Below, in pieces: positions 48,056-58,305 of a DNA stretch of 64,000 nt (positions are counted from its first letter, which is position 1; the number at the start of each line of letters is the position of its first letter). The stretch spans positions 124,001 to 188,000 of the forward strand of contig NZ_FOYW01000003.1 in NCBI RefSeq assembly GCF_900115285.1, given 5' to 3'. The notes under the pieces were generated by a model. The model was not told where the DNA came from. It saw only the letters and a list, made by a program, of their open reading frames with translations, and did no database searches. Source of the stretch: Marinobacter daqiaonensis. GTDB taxonomy: Bacteria > Pseudomonadota > Gammaproteobacteria > Pseudomonadales > Oleiphilaceae. Both the position numbers and the translations under genes were made by a program.

Positions 48056-48397
48056 TCAAAGCAGTTCCCGGTGGACATCCAGCACGGGGGCATCGATGCG
48101 CTGTTCGATGGCCTTTTCCACCTGGTCCAGCCTGGCTGTCAGTTGCTGGGAGGTACCACCGATGGCGACAACGCTCCACACGGCACTGTCCAGCGCCTCG
48201 AAATCACCGGTCTCCGCTACGGCGAGGTCCGGTTCCCTGCCCCAGATGGCTTTCATGGGGGTGAAGGCTTTCCGCTTTGCCTTGAGATCCGCCACTCCGT
48301 ACAGCTGGAAGTGCAGGGTGACGATGCCGATCTGGGGGGTCAGGCTGACGGGGGCGGCTTCCCGCTCCGCCAGCAGTTTTCGGAACAGGTCAGACAT
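48056..48397 (-). CDS. DUF503-like protein
   Basis: A 113-aa protein with a DUF503 (YlxP-like) domain: IGIVTLHFQLYGVADLKAKRKAFTPMK matches the family core L-x-L-x-x-x-x-S/D-L-K-x-K-R, and AVAETGD and SVVAIGG follow. DUF503 proteins have a ferredoxin-like fold; function unknown, ribosome-related in some genomes. Start ATG 48397 overlaps the aidB stop by 8 bases (ATGTCTGA), so it is translationally coupled to aidB. Confidence 0.75.
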   Translation of the reverse strand: MSDLFRKLLAEREAAPVSLTPQIGIVTLHFQLYGVADLKAKRKAFTPMKAIWGREPDLAVAETGDFEALDSAVWSVVAIGGTSQQLTARLDQVEKAIEQRIDAPVLDVHRELL

Positions 48398-50096
48398 GAG
48401 GGGTCGCTCGCTGGATGATGCCGGAGGCGTCAATGCCGTGGGGCAGGGCGCCGATATTGTGGCTGCCCTGGCTGGCCAGCCTGGAGGCGCAGAACGCATT
48501 GGCCACCGCGGAAGGCGCGTGACGGATCAGCAGGGATGCCTGCAGCGAGGTGGCCAGGCGGTCCACCAGGTCACGGGCCTGGAAAGCGGCGGTCTGCTGA
48601 TCCTTCACTGCGGTGGCGAAATCCTGCTTCAGCCGGTCGGTGAATCCATCGAAGTGGCGGTCCTGCCCCCGGCCCAGGCTGACTTCGCTGAAGAAGGCTT
48701 CCAGGGAATCCGGCGATTTCTGCAGCGCCCTCAGGGTGTCCAGGCATTGCACGTTCCCGGAACCTTCCCAGATGGCATTGACCGGGGCCTCCCGGTACAG
48801 CCTTGGCATGATGCAGTCCTCCATTACCCCGCTGCCGCCGATGCACTCCATGGCTTCATAGGCGTGATTCGCCGTGCGCTTGCAGATCCAGTATTTGCCT
48901 ACGGGTGTGGCCAGCCGCAGGAACAGCTGCTCCTGCTCGTCGTCCCGTGCATCCAGGGCCCTGGCTATCCTCAAGGTATAGGCCATGGCCGCCTCGCTTT
49001 CCAGCGCCAGGTCCGCGAGCACATTCTGCATCAGGGGCTGATCGCTCAGGCGGGCACCGAAGGCGCTGCGATGATGGCAGTGATGCAGCGCCTGGGCGGC
49101 GGCCTGGCGCATACCGGCGGAGCTGCCGATCATGCAGTCAAAACGGGTCATGGCCACCATTTCGATGATGGTGGGAACGCCGCGGCCCTCCTCGCCAACC
49201 ATCCAGCCCAGCGCACCGCGCAGCTCCGCTTCGCTGGAAGCGTTGGCGACGTTGCCCATCTTGTTCTTGAGGCGCTGGATCTGCCAGGGATTCTTGCTGC
49301 CGTCGGGGCGCCAGCGGGGCATCAGGAAACAGGAAAGGCCGCCGGGTGCCTGGGCCAGCACCAAGAAGGCATCGCACATCGGGGCGGAGACGAACCACTT
49401 GTGGCCGACCAGCTCATAGGCCTGGCCAGGTCCTCCGGGGCCGGTGGGGACGGCCCGGGTGGTGTTCGCCCGCACATCGCTGCCTCCCTGCTTCTCGGTC
49501 ATTGCCATGCCGATGGTGACGGAGGACTTCTCGCTGTCCGGCACGTTACGGGGGTCGTACTCCCGGTTGAGGATCTTCGATGCCCAGCGTTCGGCAAGGT
49601 CGGGCTGCTTCATGATCGATGGCATGGCAGCGAATGTCATGGTGATGGGGCATCCGTGAGAGGCCTCGACCTGGGTGTGCAGGTAGTATTTTGCCGCCCT
49701 GGCAACGTGGGCCCCGGGCCCCGGTTTCTCCCAGGGACTGCTGTGGAGGCCGTGGTCGTGGGCAAGCTTCATGAGCTCATGGTAGGCGGGGTGAAAGCGC
49801 ACCTCATCAATGCGGTGGCCGAAGCGGTCATGAGTGTGGAAGGTGGGCTTGTTGTCATTGGCCTGGAAGCCCAGTTCGATGGTTTCCCGGCGACCGGCCA
49901 GTTCACCGAAGGCCTCCAGCTCCTGGCGGGCCCACCCTGCCCCTTCCCGCTCCACGGCCTCCTGCAGGGCGGTATCCTCAGTGAACAGGTTGTAGTTCTC
50001 CAGGGCGGGCGGCTGGTTGACTACCTCATGGGTCTGGGCCAGCCAGGGGTCAGGCTGAAAACCCGTCGCGTCGGGGGTGGGGTGCTTGGCATTCAT
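48390..50096 (-). CDS. aidB: AidB-like acyl-CoA dehydrogenase
   Basis: Flavin-containing acyl-CoA dehydrogenase homologue, 568 aa, similar in length and order to E. coli AidB (541): NQPPALENYNLFTED, GFQANDNKP, DEVRFHPAYHELM, PITMTFAAMPS, GMAMTEKQGGSDVRANTT, VGHKWFVSAP, SCFLMPRWRPDG, EAMECIGGSGVMED, REAPVNAIWEGSGN. AidB is linked to the adaptive response to alkylation and has weak isovaleryl-CoA dehydrogenase activity; no ada gene is nearby. ATG 50096 fits the family; a GTG/ATG slightly upstream is possible. Operon with the DUF503 gene. Confidence 0.9.
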   Translation of the reverse strand: MNAKHPTPDATGFQPDPWLAQTHEVVNQPPALENYNLFTEDTALQEAVEREGAGWARQELEAFGELAGRRETIELGFQANDNKPTFHTHDRFGHRIDEVRFHPAYHELMKLAHDHGLHSSPWEKPGPGAHVARAAKYYLHTQVEASHGCPITMTFAAMPSIMKQPDLAERWASKILNREYDPRNVPDSEKSSVTIGMAMTEKQGGSDVRANTTRAVPTGPGGPGQAYELVGHKWFVSAPMCDAFLVLAQAPGGLSCFLMPRWRPDGSKNPWQIQRLKNKMGNVANASSEAELRGALGWMVGEEGRGVPTIIEMVAMTRFDCMIGSSAGMRQAAAQALHHCHHRSAFGARLSDQPLMQNVLADLALESEAAMAYTLRIARALDARDDEQEQLFLRLATPVGKYWICKRTANHAYEAMECIGGSGVMEDCIMPRLYREAPVNAIWEGSGNVQCLDTLRALQKSPDSLEAFFSEVSLGRGQDRHFDGFTDRLKQDFATAVKDQQTAAFQARDLVDRLATSLQASLLIRHAPSAVANAFCASRLASQGSHNIGALPHGIDASGIIQRATPHV

Positions 50097-50370
50097 GTCG
50101 GGCCTCACAAGTCCAGGGTGTTGTATTTATTATAAAAGTCCAGGGGAATTTGATTGGGTCGCCAATCGTTACAAAAATTTACAAAAAAGACGTTGTCGCC
50201 TGATAGCGCTGTCATCAATTCCCGATTATAAAGACGCCAAGGCGCCCATGCACGTCCCTTTCTCCGCCTCGGACGGGGCGGGCGCCGATCAGGAAGCGGC
50301 ATTCGGAACTTGCTCAAGTCTCCTCAGTGCGCGTTTCATCGAACAGGATTTTCGCTGATGGAGCATAGCC
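50097..50370. other. Divergent intergenic region between aidB and SutA-like gene
   Basis: An A/T-rich segment lies next to aidB (50126-50200, including TTACAAAAATTTACAAAAAAG), probably the aidB promoter/UP region, then GC-rich sequence. A GGAACTT at 50304-50310 is not followed by a matching -10. No gene is seen apart from a weak minus-strand frame that I do not accept. Confidence 0.35.
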
Positions 50371-50589
50371 ATGAGTGAATTCGACGAAAGCAACCTGGAA
50401 AGCTCCGGCAGCTGGAGTGAGATGGATGACACTCATTCCATCGCCGGTCGCGCCCGGATCCGTGCCCAGCTTGAGGCAGACATCCAGGCTTTCCTGAGCC
50501 AGGGTGGCCAGATCGAAGAGCTGGATACGAACCTGCGTCAGGACGCCCCCCGCAAGGTGGATATCGGCTTCAACAACCGCAGCCTCTGA
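50371..50589 (+). CDS. SutA-like RNA polymerase-binding small protein
   Basis: A 72-aa acidic protein. The C-terminal half ARIRAQLEADIQAFLSQGGQIEELDTNLRQDAPRK resembles the conserved C-terminus of Pseudomonas SutA (a slow-growth transcription factor that binds RNA polymerase; F-L-x-x-G-G-x-x-x-E-x-x-x-N-x-x-x-D-x-P-x-K). The N-terminus here is short and only moderately acidic (SEFDESNLESSGSWSEMDD), whereas SutA carries a longer acidic tail. GGAG lies 8 nt before the ATG. Assignment is from memory, so function is provisional. Confidence 0.65.
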   Translation: MSEFDESNLESSGSWSEMDDTHSIAGRARIRAQLEADIQAFLSQGGQIEELDTNLRQDAPRKVDIGFNNRSL

Positions 50590-50601
50590 GCGGTGTCCCC
50601 C

Positions 50602-50634
50602 GCGGCAGCCAGCCCCCCTGGCTGCCGCTTTCTG
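50602..50634 (+). terminator. Intrinsic terminator after SutA-like gene
   Basis: GCGGCAGCCAG (50602-50612) pairs with CTGGCTGCCGC (50618-50628), with a CCCCC loop and TTTCT following. It separates the SutA-like gene from hemB. Confidence 0.75.
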
Positions 50635-50705
50635 CTACGCTTTCCCTTATTCCGGTTGCCATACCGGCGTCAGGTCATGCCCCGGTAACATTCCAGGGTG
50701 TATAG

Positions 50706-51752
<1,047 letters not shown>

Positions 51753-51754
51753 CC

Positions 51755-53881
51755 ATGACGATGGAACCCGTGGCAAAGACCGGGGAAGTTGCAGCCATAC
51801 CCGAGCCGGTGGATGTGCCGGAGCAGGTAGTGGACCTTTCCGCCCGGGAAAACTACTTCAACCGTGAGCTGAGTCATCTTCAGTTCAATTACCGGGTGCT
51901 GCAGCAGGCCCTGGACGAGACTCATCCGCTTCTGAACCGGTTGATTTTCTGCTGCATCTTCAGCAGCAACATGGACGAGTTCTTCGAGATCCGGGTGGCC
52001 GGCCTGCGCCAGCAGATGAAATACGGCCGGGAGATGGTGGGACCGGATGGCATGCTGCCGGAACAGGTGCTGGCGGAAATCAGCAGGGTGGCCCATGAGT
52101 ATATCCGGGAGCAGTACGACATCCTCAACAAGGTGCTGATACCGGAGATGGAAAAGCAGGACATCCACTTCGTGCGACGCCGGGACTGGACCCCGGCCCA
52201 GGCCGAATGGGTGCGCCAGTATTTCGAGGACGAGATCCTGCCGGTGGTTAACCCCATCGGTCTGGATCCGTCCCATCCCTTTCCCCGCCTGGTGAACAAG
52301 AGCCTCAACTTCATTGTCGAGCTGGACGGCAAGGACGCTTTCGGTCGCGAGACCGGTATGGCGATCGTGCCGGCGCCCCGTTCCCTGCCGCGGCTGGTAC
52401 GACTGCCCGATGATGTCTGCGACGGTGGTGAGAACCTGGTGTTTCTGTCCTCCATGATTCATGCCCATGCGGACGAGTTGTTTCCGGGGATGGAGATCAT
52501 GGGCTGCTATCAGTTCCGCCTCACCCGGAACGCGGACCTTGAACTCGAGGACGACCTGGAGGACCTGGCGTCGGCCCTGCGGGGTGAATTGCTGAGTCGC
52601 CGGTTTGGTGACGGTGTCCGGCTGGAGGTGGCGGATAACTGCCCGGACGAGCTGGTACAGTTCCTGCTCCGCCAGTTCGGCCTTACCGAGCGGGATCTCT
52701 ACCAGGTCCATGGCCCGGTCAACCTGACCCGGTTGATGGCGGTCAGTGGGCTGGTGAACCGTCCCGATCTGACCTATCCGGGTTTTTCGCCATCCCTGCC
52801 CAGGCAGATCCGCAACAAGGAACTGATTTTCGATGCCATCCGCAAGCAGCCGATCCTGCTGCTGCACCCCTACGAGAGCTTCACGCCGGTGGTGGACTTC
52901 CTCCGCCAGGCCGCCAAGGATCCCCATGTGCTGGCCATTCGCCAGACCCTGTATCGTACCGGCGCCGATTCGGAGATTGTCGAAGCGCTGATGGACGCGG
53001 CCCGGCGTGGCAAGGAGGTCACCGCCGTGATAGAGCTTCGGGCCCGTTTCGATGAGGCGGAGAATCTGGAGCTGGCCAGCCGCCTGCAGGAGTCCGGTGT
53101 TGTGGTGGTCTACGGTGTGGTTGGCTACAAGACCCACGCCAAGATGATACTGATCGTGCGGCGCGAGGAGGGCCGGCTCAAGCGGTATGTGCACATGGGC
53201 ACGGGTAACTACCATGCGGGCAACGCCCGACTTTATACTGACTACAGTTTCCTGTCCGCGGACGACGCCCTTGGCGATGACGTCAACAAGCTGTTCCAGC
53301 AGCTGACCGGCATGGGTAAGGCGCTGAAGATCAAGAAGCTGTTCCATGCGCCCTTCACTCTCCACAAACGCCTGATCGAGATGATTGACCGGGAGGCCGG
53401 CCTGGGTGAGAGCGGACGCATCATCTTCAAATTCAATGCCCTGACGGATCCGGATGTCATGCTCGCCCTGTACCGGGCCTCCCAGGCGGGTGTTGCCATT
53501 GACCTGATTATCCGGGGTATCTGCTGCCTGCGGCCCGGGGTCCCGGGGCTGTCGGAGAATATTCGTGTCCGCTCCATTGTCGGCCGGTTTCTCGAGCATG
53601 CCCGGGTCTATTATTTTGGCAACAACGACCGGCCCGAAGTCTACTGCTCCAGCGCCGATGCCATGGTCCGCAACCTGGTTAACCGGGTGGAAGTGGCCTT
53701 CCCGGTGGAGGACCGGGATCTGGTCACCCGCCTCAAGGAGGACCTGGATGCCGGTTTACGTGACAACTGTCAAAGCTGGGTCTTGCAGGCGGACGGAAGT
53801 TACCTGCAGAATCAGCCCTCCCCGGGGGAAGAGCGTTTCGCGGCTCAGCTGACACTACTGGACCGGCTGACCGGTAAGTGA
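51755..53881 (+). CDS. ppk: Polyphosphate kinase Ppk1
   Basis: Reversible ATP-polyphosphate phosphotransferase, 708 aa. It has the N-terminal domain REL-x-HLQFNYRVLQQALDETHPLLNR, DEFFEIRVAGL, catalytic-site region HMGTGNYHAGNARLYTDYS with the phospho-His, and the second-site residues in IVGRFLEHARVYYFGN. The ATG lies 2 bases after hemB, so the genes share a transcript. No Pho box was seen in or before hemB-ppk, so PhoB control is not evident here. Confidence 0.97.
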   Translation: MTMEPVAKTGEVAAIPEPVDVPEQVVDLSARENYFNRELSHLQFNYRVLQQALDETHPLLNRLIFCCIFSSNMDEFFEIRVAGLRQQMKYGREMVGPDGMLPEQVLAEISRVAHEYIREQYDILNKVLIPEMEKQDIHFVRRRDWTPAQAEWVRQYFEDEILPVVNPIGLDPSHPFPRLVNKSLNFIVELDGKDAFGRETGMAIVPAPRSLPRLVRLPDDVCDGGENLVFLSSMIHAHADELFPGMEIMGCYQFRLTRNADLELEDDLEDLASALRGELLSRRFGDGVRLEVADNCPDELVQFLLRQFGLTERDLYQVHGPVNLTRLMAVSGLVNRPDLTYPGFSPSLPRQIRNKELIFDAIRKQPILLLHPYESFTPVVDFLRQAAKDPHVLAIRQTLYRTGADSEIVEALMDAARRGKEVTAVIELRARFDEAENLELASRLQESGVVVVYGVVGYKTHAKMILIVRREEGRLKRYVHMGTGNYHAGNARLYTDYSFLSADDALGDDVNKLFQQLTGMGKALKIKKLFHAPFTLHKRLIEMIDREAGLGESGRIIFKFNALTDPDVMLALYRASQAGVAIDLIIRGICCLRPGVPGLSENIRVRSIVGRFLEHARVYYFGNNDRPEVYCSSADAMVRNLVNRVEVAFPVEDRDLVTRLKEDLDAGLRDNCQSWVLQADGSYLQNQPSPGEERFAAQLTLLDRLTGK

Positions 53882-53980
53882 CGACGTTCGCTCCCGGTTC
53901 GTTGCCCGTTCAGGCCGGATGGGCTTGTCAGTAACAGGGAGAGTTCAGGCATCCCAACCTCCCTGAAGTGGAGCAGACAC

Positions 53981-55270
53981 ATGAAAAAAGCATGGATCAT
54001 TGCCGGCGGTGTCGTCGTGGCGCTGGGTGTTGCCACGCCGTGGGCCGTTGGAAAGCTGACGGAACAGCACTGGCTGACCGCCACCGATGCTTTCAACGAT
54101 TCCCAGCCATTCCTGATACTGGACACCAGCGCCTATCAGCGGGGCTACCTTGGGTCGGACATGACCGGGCAGCTTACCTTTGTCGATCCGGAGACCGGGG
54201 AGCGGGAGACCCTTGGCTGGCAGGGTGATGTGAGCCATGGCGTGACCGGCAGTACCATCGATTTCGGATTCGATGCCCAGGACAGCGAGATATTCAATGC
54301 CCTGTTTCCGGAAAAGAAGCCGTCCCTGACGCTTACCTCCCACGCCTGGGGCTCTTCCCGCATCGAGCTGACTGTCCCCCAGATCAGCTACCTGGATGAG
54401 CAGACTGGCGAGTCCCTGAACGTCTCCGAGAGTTTCAGCGCCGCCACCATCGATGACAACGGGGAGTCCTTCGACGTTACCATGCGCTGGCCGGGCCTGG
54501 TGCTGCGCAGCCCGGAGTACCGGATGTCACTGGAAAATTTCAACCTCGACCAGAGCATGAGCCTGTTGGCCGGCAATATCTGGACGGGTGAGGCCAGGGC
54601 CTCACTGGACAAGGTGTCACTGGCGATGGAGGCTGAGCCGGAGGTGATTCTGGAGGGGATCGAGATGGTCAGCAGATCCAGTGCCGGTGAAGACAACGAT
54701 ACCGTTGGCGTGGTGACCGAGCTCACCCTCGAACACTATCGTCAGGACGCAGGGGAATACGGGCCCCATCGCATCGAGTTCCAGTTACAGGACCTGAACG
54801 TCGCAGCCTGGAATCGGGTGCTGACAGCGATTGAGGAAATGCAGAATGCAGGTCTCGACAACCAGGCGGCCCCGCAGGCGGCCTTTGAACGCCAGATGGC
54901 CGCCACCCTGGCAATTGGTGAAAGCCTGCAGGCGCTGGCGGCAGAGGGCTTCATGGCGGGTTTCACCGAGGTGGACATTGCCACTCCGGAAGGGTCCATC
55001 ACAGGACGGGCGGTGATCAGCCACCCGCCCGTGGCCGCTGACGATCAGGCTGAGATGGCCATGGTAATGGCGGGCCTGGAAGGCGAGGTCCGGTTGCGGA
55101 TACCCAGGGCGCTGGCGGAGAACAACCCGGAGATAGCCGAAGAGCTGGCGCCAATGATCATGCAGGGTGCGCTGGTGGAGGAGGGCGATCATTACGTCAT
55201 GAAAGCCACCCTCAAGGACATGGAAATCGACCTCAACGGTCAGGTCATGCCGATACCCGCCATGATGTAG
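53981..55270 (+). CDS. YdgA/DUF945-family protein
   Basis: A 429-aa protein with an N-terminal membrane anchor or signal (MKKAWIIAGGVVVALGVATPWAVG) and a large, mostly beta outer region, like E. coli YdgA. Stretches such as YQRGYLGSDMTGQLTF (the family's S-x-x-R-G-Y/W-F-x-S), VSHGVTG, ATIDDNGESFDVTMRWPGL and the later repeat-like VDIATPEGSITGRAVI fit the family. Localisation is probably periplasmic, inner-membrane-anchored. Function unknown. Confidence 0.85.
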   Translation: MKKAWIIAGGVVVALGVATPWAVGKLTEQHWLTATDAFNDSQPFLILDTSAYQRGYLGSDMTGQLTFVDPETGERETLGWQGDVSHGVTGSTIDFGFDAQDSEIFNALFPEKKPSLTLTSHAWGSSRIELTVPQISYLDEQTGESLNVSESFSAATIDDNGESFDVTMRWPGLVLRSPEYRMSLENFNLDQSMSLLAGNIWTGEARASLDKVSLAMEAEPEVILEGIEMVSRSSAGEDNDTVGVVTELTLEHYRQDAGEYGPHRIEFQLQDLNVAAWNRVLTAIEEMQNAGLDNQAAPQAAFERQMAATLAIGESLQALAAEGFMAGFTEVDIATPEGSITGRAVISHPPVAADDQAEMAMVMAGLEGEVRLRIPRALAENNPEIAEELAPMIMQGALVEEGDHYVMKATLKDMEIDLNGQVMPIPAMM

Positions 55271-55314
55271 GGCACCGTTCGGCCACAAAAAGAACCGGAA
55301 CCCACCTCGACCCC

Positions 55315-55836
<522 letters not shown>

Positions 55837-55867
55837 TCAGCGCAGAATCTGACCCCCTGTCGCCGTT

Positions 55868-57313
55868 TCAGCGGATGAAGAACCGATAGACCAGTTTGTG
55901 CAGTGGGCCACCGTGAGGGGGGTAAACCATCTTGCCGCTGTTGAGCTTCTGCTTGCTGAAGACCGCCCGGGGATGGGAGAACGTGAGGAAACCTTCCTTG
56001 CCGTGATAGTGGCCCATACCGGAGTCACCGATGCCACCGAAAGGCAGATCATCCTGGGCCACATGCATCAGCGAGTCGTTGATGCACACGCCACCGGAGT
56101 GAGTGCCCTCGAGCATGCGCTTCTGCTCGCTCCGGTCATAGCCGAAATAATACAACGCCAGGGGACGGGGCCTCTGATTGATGAACTGAAGAGCATCGTC
56201 CAGCCCGCGGCTGGGAACCACCGGCAGGATAGGCCCGAAAATCTCCTCCTGCATAAGTTTCATGTCATCCGTGGGGTTGAGCACCAGGGTGACGGGCATC
56301 TTGCGGCAGCCATCCTCGAGGGACTCGTTCGCCGGGTTTACCTCCACCAGCTGCGCACCCTTGCTGCGGGCATCCTTGAGGTAATCCTGGAGCCGCCCGT
56401 ACTGGCGTTCATTGATGATGCTGGTGTAGTCCGGGTTGTCCCTCAACGTCGGGTACATCTTCCTGAAGGCATCCTGGAAAGCATCGACGAAGGCATTCAC
56501 ACGGTCTGAAGGGCACAGCACGTAATCAGGCGCGACGCAGGTCTGGCCGGCGTTCAGGGCCTTGCCAAAGGCGATCCGTTCGGCGGCGTCCTCCATCGGC
56601 ACGTCGTTGGCGATAATGGCCGGCGACTTGCCGCCCAGCTCCAGGGTGACCGGCGTCAGGTTCTCCGAGGCCGCTTTCATCACCAGCTTGCCCACAGCGG
56701 TGGAGCCAGTGAACAGGAGGTGATCGAAGGGCCTTGACGAGAAGTCAGCGGCGACGTCCGCCTCCCCGTTGATCACCGCCACAAGGTCTCGGGGAAAGGT
56801 GCTTTCGATCAGATTGCCCAGCAGGGCCGACGTGTGGGGGGTGAATTCCGACATCTTGATCATTGCCCGGTTGCCGGCCGCCAGGGCGGCAACCAGCGGA
56901 CCCACAGCCAGGTACATGGGGTAGTTCCAGGGCACGATAATGCCGACGACCCCCTTGGGCTGATAGTGCACCCGGTTGCTGGCGGGCTGGAACAGCACGG
57001 ACACATGGCGCCGGTCCGGCTGCATCCAGGACTTGAGGTTCGACATGGCGTAATTGATGCCCTGGATGGAAGGGATCATCTCGGCGATCAGGGTCTCGTC
57101 CCGGGAGCGACCGTTGAAATCCCGGTCAATGGCCTCGCAGAACTGTTCCTGCTGGGCGATCAGGGCCTTTTTCAGGCGCTCCAGGTTCTCCAGGCGCTCG
57201 TTCAGGTCCGGCAGGGGATTGTTGTGGAAAGCCTGCTTCTGCTCGGCAAGAACCCGGCCAGTGAGCTGGATCTGTTTCTTGCTCTCATTCAGTTGGACAA
57301 CAGTGGCGCTCAT
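55868..57313 (-). CDS. Coniferyl-aldehyde-type aldehyde dehydrogenase
   Basis: NAD(P)-dependent aldehyde dehydrogenase, 481 aa. It has the catalytic Cys in NAGQTCVAPDYVL, the catalytic Glu in VTLELGGKSPAII and the NAD motif FTGSTAVGKLVM. VGIIVPWNYPMYLAVGPLVAALAAGN and the C-terminal hydrophobic tail VYRFFIR resemble the CalB/coniferyl aldehyde and long-chain ALDH3-like group. Substrate not certain. A divergent TetR gene and an operator-like palindrome suggest local control. Confidence 0.88.
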   Translation of the reverse strand: MSATVVQLNESKKQIQLTGRVLAEQKQAFHNNPLPDLNERLENLERLKKALIAQQEQFCEAIDRDFNGRSRDETLIAEMIPSIQGINYAMSNLKSWMQPDRRHVSVLFQPASNRVHYQPKGVVGIIVPWNYPMYLAVGPLVAALAAGNRAMIKMSEFTPHTSALLGNLIESTFPRDLVAVINGEADVAADFSSRPFDHLLFTGSTAVGKLVMKAASENLTPVTLELGGKSPAIIANDVPMEDAAERIAFGKALNAGQTCVAPDYVLCPSDRVNAFVDAFQDAFRKMYPTLRDNPDYTSIINERQYGRLQDYLKDARSKGAQLVEVNPANESLEDGCRKMPVTLVLNPTDDMKLMQEEIFGPILPVVPSRGLDDALQFINQRPRPLALYYFGYDRSEQKRMLEGTHSGGVCINDSLMHVAQDDLPFGGIGDSGMGHYHGKEGFLTFSHPRAVFSKQKLNSGKMVYPPHGGPLHKLVYRFFIR

Positions 57314-57340
57314 GGTCGGCTCCTATGGTCAGACGCTGAC

Positions 57341-57356
57341 TAGAGTTTATACTCTA
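57341..57356. promoter_or_regulatory. Candidate TetR operator
   Basis: TAGAGT-TTAT-ACTCTA is a perfect inverted repeat in the gap between the aldehyde dehydrogenase gene and the divergent TetR gene. TATACT within it could also be a -10 for either direction. Position fits autoregulation and repression of the dehydrogenase. Confidence 0.6.
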
Positions 57357-57451
57357 AAAGGCCGGTGGAGAAATCCCCGGTCAAAAATAACCCAATCCCC
57401 TCAGCGCCGCCGGACAAACCGGGTCAGCTGCAGCTACTATCAGGTCGGTTC

Positions 57452-58141
57452 ATGTCCGTAACGCCCTACCATCGCCCCCGAAATACCCGCCTCCGTATCC
57501 TTGAGGCCGGGCTCGAACTCTTCAATCAGCGGGGCGAGCGCAATGTGACCACCAACCATATAGCATCCGCCCTGGGCATGTCGCCAGGCAACCTCTATTA
57601 CCACTTCGGCAACAAGTCAGAGATTGTCTACGAGTTGTTTCTCGCCTACGAGTCCCTTGTGGACAGTTACCTGGTGGTGAAGCCCGGCAGAGCTCTGGGC
57701 ACCCGTGACCTGGTGTTTTACCTGGAGTCGGTGGTAGAGGGCCTCTGGAAGTATCGCTTCCTGCACCGGGATCTGGAGTTCCTGCTTGAGAGTGACCCCC
57801 GCCTGCGGCGGGAGTACAGGGCCTTCACCGGGCGATGTCTTGTGGCCATCGAACGGGTGTTGGCGGGGCTTGAGCTTGGCGCGGTTCTTCAGCCCCTGAG
57901 CCGGGAGCTGCGCCAGGCCCTGGCACTGAATATCTGGCTGGTGATTACAAACTGGATGGCGTTCCTGAAAACCGCCCACGAGGAACGGGAGCCCGCGAAC
58001 GCGGAGGTGCGGCAGGGGATCTACCAGGTCCTGACCCTGCATGTTCCCTACCTGGCGGAATCCCATCGTGATGAGGTGCTGGCCCTCCGTGAAAGCTATC
58101 GTCCCGACCTGCTCCCCCCCCTGGGCGACGCAATTCAGTAA
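57452..58141 (+). CDS. TetR-family regulator
   Basis: A 229-aa regulator. The N-terminal helix-turn-helix is NTRLRILEAGLELFNQRGERNVTTNHIASALGMSPGNLYYHFGNKSEIVYELF, the standard TetR pattern. The C-terminal ligand domain is helical (ESVVEGLWKYRFLHRDLEFLLES) and resembles the group often annotated as TetR_8-like. ATG 57452 follows CAGG 9 nt upstream; an in-frame start at 57365 lies inside the probable operator/promoter zone and is rejected. It is divergent from the aldehyde dehydrogenase, its likely target. Confidence 0.9.
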   Translation: MSVTPYHRPRNTRLRILEAGLELFNQRGERNVTTNHIASALGMSPGNLYYHFGNKSEIVYELFLAYESLVDSYLVVKPGRALGTRDLVFYLESVVEGLWKYRFLHRDLEFLLESDPRLRREYRAFTGRCLVAIERVLAGLELGAVLQPLSRELRQALALNIWLVITNWMAFLKTAHEEREPANAEVRQGIYQVLTLHVPYLAESHRDEVLALRESYRPDLLPPLGDAIQ

Positions 58142-58159
58142 TGAAGCTGCATTGCGGAA

Positions 58160-58187
58160 GGAACTTTCTGATCATTTGTTGATCATA
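58160..58187 (+). promoter_or_regulatory. Candidate sigma-E/AlgU-type promoter
   Basis: GGAACTTT (58160-58167), with GAACTT 58161-58166, is followed 16 nt later by TCATA (58183-58187), close to the RpoE/AlgU pattern GAACTT-N16-TCnnA. Predicted start 58194 coincides with the first base of the stem-loop described next. An overlapping palindrome TGATCA-TTTGT-TGATCA lies at 58169-58185. Confidence 0.5.
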
Positions 58188-58193
58188 ATCATT

Positions 58194-58287
58194 GTCGGCA
58201 TCTACGGACATGCCGGCGAGACTCAGGTCTCAGTACGTCGCAAACCCTGACGATTCCCGACCGGGTTTTCCGGTCGGGTTTTTTTTT
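58194..58287 (+). ncRNA. Candidate Hfq-type sRNA in the Spot 42/ErsA position beside engB
   Basis: About 94 nt with three stem-loops: SL1 58194-58217 (GTCGGCAT/ATGCCGGC, one G-U), SL2 58218-58231 (GAGAC/GTCTC), an unpaired segment 58232-58255, then the terminator SL3 58256-58278 (CCCGACCGG/CCGGTCGGG) and nine T. It is convergent with engB, as are spf in E. coli and ersA in Pseudomonas. It could instead be the 3' end of the TetR mRNA. No homology search was run. Confidence 0.5.
58256..58287 (+). terminator. Strong intrinsic terminator
   Basis: CCCGACCGG (58256-58264) pairs perfectly with CCGGTCGGG (58270-58278), loop GTTTT, then nine T (58279-58287). It ends plus-strand transcription before the convergent engB. 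Confidence 0.92.
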
Positions 58288-58305
58288 GCCTTTCCAGGCA
58301 GTTTC

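Noticed and set aside
47886..50135. A 749-codon open frame on the plus strand
   Set aside because: It is antisense to aidB and the DUF503 gene, both with clear family motifs. GC-rich codon bias leaves the opposite strand open; the translation has no recognisable motif.
50105..50317. A 70-aa minus-strand frame in the aidB upstream region
   Set aside because: It occupies the A/T-rich promoter zone, has no convincing ribosome site and an arginine/proline-rich start typical of chance.
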